Part shown: piece by piece, positions 15,785-19,378 of the stretch
How positions within the stretch are numbered: position 1 is the stretch's first letter
Layout of the letters: each line of letters begins with the position of its first letter
From: Litorimonas sp964414555
GTDB lineage: Bacteria; Pseudomonadota; Alphaproteobacteria; Caulobacterales; Maricaulaceae
Length of the DNA stretch: 19,378 nucleotides
NCBI GenBank assembly: GCA_964414555.1
Contig: CAYPWW010000049.1
Span: 1-19,378 of the forward strand
Direction: 5' to 3'
Translations under genes and position numbers: made by a program
The notes under the pieces: model-generated
Seen by the model: only the letters and a program-made list of their open reading frames with translations
What the model was told of the DNA's origin: nothing
Database searches by the model: none

Positions 15785-16905
15785 GTAATCGCGCCTGCCG
15801 TTTTCAGGGCTGTAATCCGCGCGGCGTCATAGCCTAGCTCGGTCAGTATCGTCTCAGCCCCGTCATTCGCGCCCGGGATAGAAAATGCCGCGTCTTTTGT
15901 ATTTTCAAAAACTGGCGCCGTGCGTGGATGGGTAAAATTGCCATGCGGCTTTAACCCGCCGCGAGCCGCCATTTGCGGATGATCTGCGGCTTCGAGATAA
16001 TTCAAAACGGGTGAGACACAGGCATCTGTGCCTGCGAAGATGTCTGCCCAAGCGTCGCGAGGTTTGGTCTTGAAGACAGCTTCCAGCTTAGCGTGTTGGG
16101 CCGCGTGTTCGCGTTTGTCATTCTGCCCGCCGAAGTCTGCGGGGTCGATCTCTAGCAGACCAAGCATCAGCACGAAGAACTGCGGCTCGATCGCGCCGAC
16201 CGCCATGTATTTTCCGTCCTGCGTCTCATAGCAGCGGTAATAAGGCATCCCGCCGTCCAGCAGGTTGGCTTCGCGTTCGGGTTTCCACTGGCCGATGCCC
16301 GCCAAACTGTAAAACATGCCCATCAGGGACGACGCGCCGTCGATCATTGCGGCGTCGACGACATCGCCTTGGCCTGTGCGCTCAGCTTGCAAGAGCGCCG
16401 CCAAAATCCCTGCGACGAGGAACATCGACCCGCCGCCGAAATCTCCAATCAGGTTCAAGGGTACGGGTGGGGGTTTGCCCGCTTCACCCATTGCGGCCAA
16501 GGCGCCCGTGATCGAGATGTAATTAATATCATGGCCAGCGGTTTTCGCCCATGGCCCCGTCTGACCCCATCCTGTCATGCGGCCGTAAACGAGTTTAGGA
16601 TTCACCGCATGGCAGTCCTCTGGCCCGACACCCAGCCGTTCAACGACACCGGGGCGTAGGCCTTCGAACACAACATCTGCTGTTTTCACGAGGTCCATGA
16701 GAACGGCCACCGCATCCGGCTGGCGCAGGTCCAGCACGATGGGCCGCTTACCGCGATTAGCAATCGCAGGAATTTGCGCCATCGGGCCGGGGCGATTTAT
16801 CAGGATGACCTCCGCACCCATATCGGCCAGCAGCTGTCCCGCATAAGGCCCAGGTCCAATGCCAGCGAGTTCGATCACGCGAATGCCGTCGAGGGGTTTT
16901 GTCAT
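15781..16905 (-). CDS. Alpha-methylacyl-CoA racemase (family III CoA transferase fold)
   Basis: A 374-aa CaiB/BaiF-superfamily protein. It carries the catalytic set of alpha-methylacyl-CoA racemases: His125 in AGHDINY, Asp155 in LIGDFGGGS and Glu240 in GAIEPQFF. These are each one residue off the His126/Asp156/Glu241 of the Mycobacterium tuberculosis MCR enzyme as I recall them. RGKRPIVLDLR and the GWGQTGPWA block agree. It should interconvert (2R)- and (2S)-methylacyl-CoA so branched-chain or sterol side-chain acids can enter beta-oxidation. GGAGAG lies 8 nt before the ATG. It is divergent from the FAD monooxygenase (77-bp gap) and converges with the NDUFAF5-like gene. Confidence 0.92.
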   Translation of the reverse strand: MTKPLDGIRVIELAGIGPGPYAGQLLADMGAEVILINRPGPMAQIPAIANRGKRPIVLDLRQPDAVAVLMDLVKTADVVFEGLRPGVVERLGVGPEDCHAVNPKLVYGRMTGWGQTGPWAKTAGHDINYISITGALAAMGEAGKPPPVPLNLIGDFGGGSMFLVAGILAALLQAERTGQGDVVDAAMIDGASSLMGMFYSLAGIGQWKPEREANLLDGGMPYYRCYETQDGKYMAVGAIEPQFFVLMLGLLEIDPADFGGQNDKREHAAQHAKLEAVFKTKPRDAWADIFAGTDACVSPVLNYLEAADHPQMAARGGLKPHGNFTHPRTAPVFENTKDAAFSIPGANDGAETILTELGYDAARITALKTAGAIT

Positions 16906-16982
16906 AGTCAGTCTCTCCCGCGCTTACGCTAAGCCGTCTGATCCCGCTTGGAAAGCGCGCGCGATGCGTTAAGTCTGCATCC

Positions 16983-18173
16983 ATGCGGATCATCATTGCA
17001 GGTGCAGGGATTGGCGGGCTGGCCACAGCGCTAGCCGACGCGCACTTCGGACACGAGGTGATCGTGCTGGAACGGGCCACTGCCTTGGCACCCGTTGGCG
17101 CGGGCATACAATTGCCGCCCAATGCAATGCGCGTCTTTGCTGCGCTTGGCCTCAGCTCCGCATTAGAAGCGCGCAGTTTTCGTCCGACGGCGATTCAGAC
17201 GCGGATGGGCCAGAGCGGGCGAGAGGTCTTTCGCGTGCCGCTGGCAGCGGATCAATGGGGCGCGCCTTACCTGCATATCCACCGCGCAGATTATATTGCG
17301 GTTCTGGCAGAGGCGCTCTCCACGCGCGTGCCGGATGCGCTGCGATTGGGGCAAACGGTCGAGAGCTATGCGCAGACAGATGCAGGCGTGACGGTAGATC
17401 TGTCCGGTGGGGACACATTATCGGGCGACATATTGATCGGCGCAGACGGCATCCGTTCAACCGTGCGGGAACAGATGTTGGGGCCGGATAGGCCGCGCTT
17501 TACAGGCAATGTCGCATGGCGGGCCGTTGTGCCAAAAGCGCGGCTCTCGCATCTGCCTGACCCGACGGCCTGTGCGTGGTTCGGCGACGGACGACATGCT
17601 GTAACCTATTATCTAGGTGAGGACCGCGTGAACTTCGTCGGGGTCGTTGAGCGTGAGGATTGGCAGATCGAGAGCTGGACTGAGCGCGGCCACCTCTCTG
17701 ACCTGCGCGCAGATTTTGCAGGATGGCATCCGGTGATCGCGGATATCCTTGACGCTGTAGATCCTGAAGCCCTGTATCGCTGGGCGCTATTTGATCGCGC
17801 GCCATTGGAACGCTGGACTAACGGGCGTGTGGCGCTGTTGGGCGATGCCGCGCATCCGATGTTGCCGTTCTTGGCACAAGGGGCGGCGATGGCCGTCGAA
17901 GATGCCTGGGTGTTGGCGGCGCAGTTGTCCGACACAGAATGTATCGGGAGCGCCTTGCAGGCCTATCAAGCCGAACGCCTGCCGCGCACCACACAGGTCC
18001 AAGCTGCATCCCGCGCCAATATGAAGACATTCCACAAACGCGGCCCGCTGGCGAAAATTGCCGGCTATGGTCCAATGTGGCTGGGCGGGCGTCTTGCGCC
18101 AGCTGTCGTGCGCGGGCGTTTTGATTGGCTTTATGGGACAGACGTCACGCAGACAGGTCGTCCATCTGTTTGA
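16983..18173 (+). CDS. FAD-dependent aromatic-ring-type monooxygenase
   Basis: A 396-aa class A flavoprotein monooxygenase. It shows the dinucleotide motif IIIAGAGIGGLATALA (3-18), GAGIQLPPNAMRVF, the HIHRADY block (98-104), the DG motif LIGADGIRSTVR (151-162) and the FAD motif LLGDAAHPMLPFLAQG (285-300). The pattern resembles salicylate hydroxylase and 3-hydroxybenzoate 6-hydroxylase relatives that hydroxylate aromatic acids with NAD(P)H. The substrate is not readable. It faces the racemase across a 77-bp intergenic region and could be co-regulated with it. No strong ribosome site precedes ATG 16983, but the family start is obvious. Confidence 0.88.
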   Translation: MRIIIAGAGIGGLATALADAHFGHEVIVLERATALAPVGAGIQLPPNAMRVFAALGLSSALEARSFRPTAIQTRMGQSGREVFRVPLAADQWGAPYLHIHRADYIAVLAEALSTRVPDALRLGQTVESYAQTDAGVTVDLSGGDTLSGDILIGADGIRSTVREQMLGPDRPRFTGNVAWRAVVPKARLSHLPDPTACAWFGDGRHAVTYYLGEDRVNFVGVVEREDWQIESWTERGHLSDLRADFAGWHPVIADILDAVDPEALYRWALFDRAPLERWTNGRVALLGDAAHPMLPFLAQGAAMAVEDAWVLAAQLSDTECIGSALQAYQAERLPRTTQVQAASRANMKTFHKRGPLAKIAGYGPMWLGGRLAPAVVRGRFDWLYGTDVTQTGRPSV

Positions 18174-18239
18174 CGATGCAGCTGTCTCAATCCGGCCTGA
18201 TGCCGCTCTGTTTACCGAAAACCATCGCAAATCCCTTGG

Positions 18240-18254
18240 CCCTTGGCACAAGGG
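18240..18254. other. Small hairpin CCCTTG-GCA-CAAGGG in the gap after the monooxygenase
   Basis: A 6-bp stem with a 3-nt loop, preceded by a second copy of CCCTTGG. No T-run follows on either strand, so it is not a convincing intrinsic terminator. Nothing else was recognised in the gap 18174-18387. Confidence 0.25.
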
Positions 18255-18387
18255 TTAGCGACTATGGTAAATAGGTCGCAAAGACGCGATTCACGCTATC
18301 TTGACGCTCCTCCTGTATCACTTCGGTTCATCAGGCGGCAATTTGCGCGTTTGACGGGATGCAGGGGAAACGCGTATCGGGCGTCGC

Positions 18388-18582
18388 ATGAGCGATAACC
18401 CCGAGACACCGACCCCGAAAAAGACACTGACGCCCGCGGCCAAGCGTGCGTTGGCTGAAGCCGAGGCGCGCCACAAAGCGCGAGAGGATGCAGACCGCAA
18501 ACCCGAAAAAGGCGGCCCGAAAGGTGTCGAACCCACACGCTATGGCGATTGGGAACGCGGCGGAATTGCCTACGACTTTTAG
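18388..18582 (+). CDS. Succinate dehydrogenase assembly factor 4 homologue (DUF1674)
   Basis: A 64-aa protein. The C-terminal half has GGPKGVEPTRYGDWERGGIAYDF-type motif (residues 42-64; key residues GGPKG, EPTRYGDWE and the final YDF), the hallmark of DUF1674/SDHAF4. In mitochondria SDHAF4 binds flavinated SdhA and helps it join the complex. The N-terminal half is charged and probably disordered or helical (TPAAKRALAEAEARHKARED). No sdh gene is nearby. The start is plausible, but only a distant AGGGG precedes it. Confidence 0.9.
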   Translation: MSDNPETPTPKKTLTPAAKRALAEAEARHKAREDADRKPEKGGPKGVEPTRYGDWERGGIAYDF

Positions 18583-18660
18583 GCAGCTCCCCACATTGAT
18601 GCCGATTTGGTTTTATGCGGCGTCGGGATCCTCCCCTCGCCTTTGACGTGGGAGTGGCAC

Positions 18661-19378
18661 ATGCCGACCAAAATGATTTCGAAAGCCCTACTGGGCACAG
18701 TCGCAGCTTGCGCGATGGCGGCTCCAGCTTTTGCAGGAGGCAACTGTCAGGGTGCCTCTTGTGCGCCAGCCGTTCATGTTCTGCCGAGCTATGGTCCTGA
18801 TTTTGGTCCGATGACCGTTCGCAATATGCAGCCGATGCAGCATCTGCGCTCCGTGAATTTCCAGCGCGCACCCAATGTGTCGATCACACGTGTGCATGGT
18901 ATGCATTCTACTGCGGCGCTGTCCGACGCGCCGTCAGGTTTTACTGGTGGATGTCACCCAAGCTCGACAACTTATTGCCGCGCGGATGCCGGTATTCCCG
19001 TTGATGTGCAGTTGGCCCCAGCGCCCATGCCTGCACCTGTCATGGCGCCAGCGCCCGTTGTTATGGCACCGTCAGAACCGCGCGTTGTCCGTATTGGTGG
19101 CGGCTATGATCCGTCCAAATTCACGCCACGTGTTTACGGCGACCCGACATTCGTTCCGGGCATTGCACATGTTCCAACCTCTATCGTCGATCGCAGCCCT
19201 GCCAATGCGCAGGCCGTTCTGGACAGCGGTCGCACCGTCGCCCAGCCTGTCTTGGGTCGTGACACATTTGGCGGAACAGCACCGCATATGGGCATGGTCC
19301 GTCAGCAGCCGATGATGGCCGCTCCGATGATGGCTCCACAATTTTCACAGCCGCGTTTCGGCCAAGCCGGCGCGCCTA
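18661..19378 (+). CDS. Secreted Met/Pro-rich protein of unknown function (3' end beyond window)
   Basis: I do not recognise this family. The frame is open for 239 codons to the right edge. GGGAG lies 6 nt before the ATG. Residues 1-25 are a clear signal peptide (MPTKMISKALLG, hydrophobic core, cleavage after APAFA). The mature part has four Cys (29, 34, 98, 106), a low-complexity Ala/Pro/Met tract (119-137, with repeated APxPV and VMAP units), a GGGYDPSKFTPRVYGDPTF segment and a Met-rich end (HMGMVRQQPMMAAPMMAPQ, 209-227). Sixteen Met and several His residues might bind metal or serve a structural surface role; this is a guess. It lies 78 nt after the SDHAF4 gene, with no terminator seen between them. 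Confidence 0.75.
   Translation, partial: MPTKMISKALLGTVAACAMAAPAFAGGNCQGASCAPAVHVLPSYGPDFGPMTVRNMQPMQHLRSVNFQRAPNVSITRVHGMHSTAALSDAPSGFTGGCHPSSTTYCRADAGIPVDVQLAPAPMPAPVMAPAPVVMAPSEPRVVRIGGGYDPSKFTPRVYGDPTFVPGIAHVPTSIVDRSPANAQAVLDSGRTVAQPVLGRDTFGGTAPHMGMVRQQPMMAAPMMAPQFSQPRFGQAGAP

Noticed and set aside
18296..18871. A 191-codon minus-strand open frame covering the SDHAF4 gene
   Set aside because: Low-complexity Ser/Arg composition and direct conflict with the convincing SDHAF4 and signal-peptide genes on the other strand.
1..19378. CRISPR array, insertion sequence, prophage or defence island
   Set aside because: No direct-repeat array, transposase, integrase, terminal inverted repeats or known defence domains were seen; most genes are core alphaproteobacterial genes.

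Overview
The window looks like chromosomal DNA of a marine or freshwater alphaproteobacterium, most likely of the Caulobacterales/Maricaulales/Hyphomonadales group. Evidence seen: moderately high G+C, an Ffh with the alphaproteobacterial G4 form TRID, the comF-grxC-nitrilase-DUF1178 block, an NDUFAF5-like methyltransferase-fold protein, SDHAF4 (DUF1674), and a TTAA-N7-TTAA box of the CtrA type. Genus and species cannot be fixed by reading. No tRNA, rRNA, CRISPR array, insertion sequence or prophage gene was seen. The window is densely coded and no gene-free stretch exceeds 300 bases.

Layout. 1-3016, minus strand: ffh (3' end cut by the window edge), a membrane-anchored endonuclease/exonuclease/phosphatase (EEP) protein, and rplT-rpmI with its own terminator, promoter and leader. 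3234-6740: a small membrane protein (DUF4345-like, plus) converging on an exported DUF1800-DUF1501 pair (minus). 6906-10754: lysC (minus) and ubiG (plus), with an orphan TadG-like von Willebrand A protein between them. 10957-11607: a lone ParB-like gene behind a dyad-rich region. 11604-14885: a tightly coupled minus-strand operon comF-grxC-nit-DUF1178-gpsA. 14945-18173: an NDUFAF5-like protein (plus), an alpha-methylacyl-CoA racemase (minus) and an FAD monooxygenase (plus). 18388-end: SDHAF4 and the start of a secreted Met/Pro-rich protein of unknown function.

How it fits together. Most genes are housekeeping: protein targeting, ribosome, aspartate-family amino acids, ubiquinone, phospholipid precursor, glutathione and thiol repair, respiratory-complex assembly. 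The less understood parts are the DUF1800/DUF1501 exported pair, the orphan VWA protein, the solitary ParB-like protein, the NDUFAF5-like protein with a degraded SAM motif, and the secreted protein at the right edge. No clear-cut new defence or mobile system was found. The strongest candidate for undescribed biology is the DUF1800/DUF1501 pair. Gene packing is extreme: all three convergent gene pairs share a 4-nt stop-stop overlap, and the gpsA operon uses overlapping stop/start codons.
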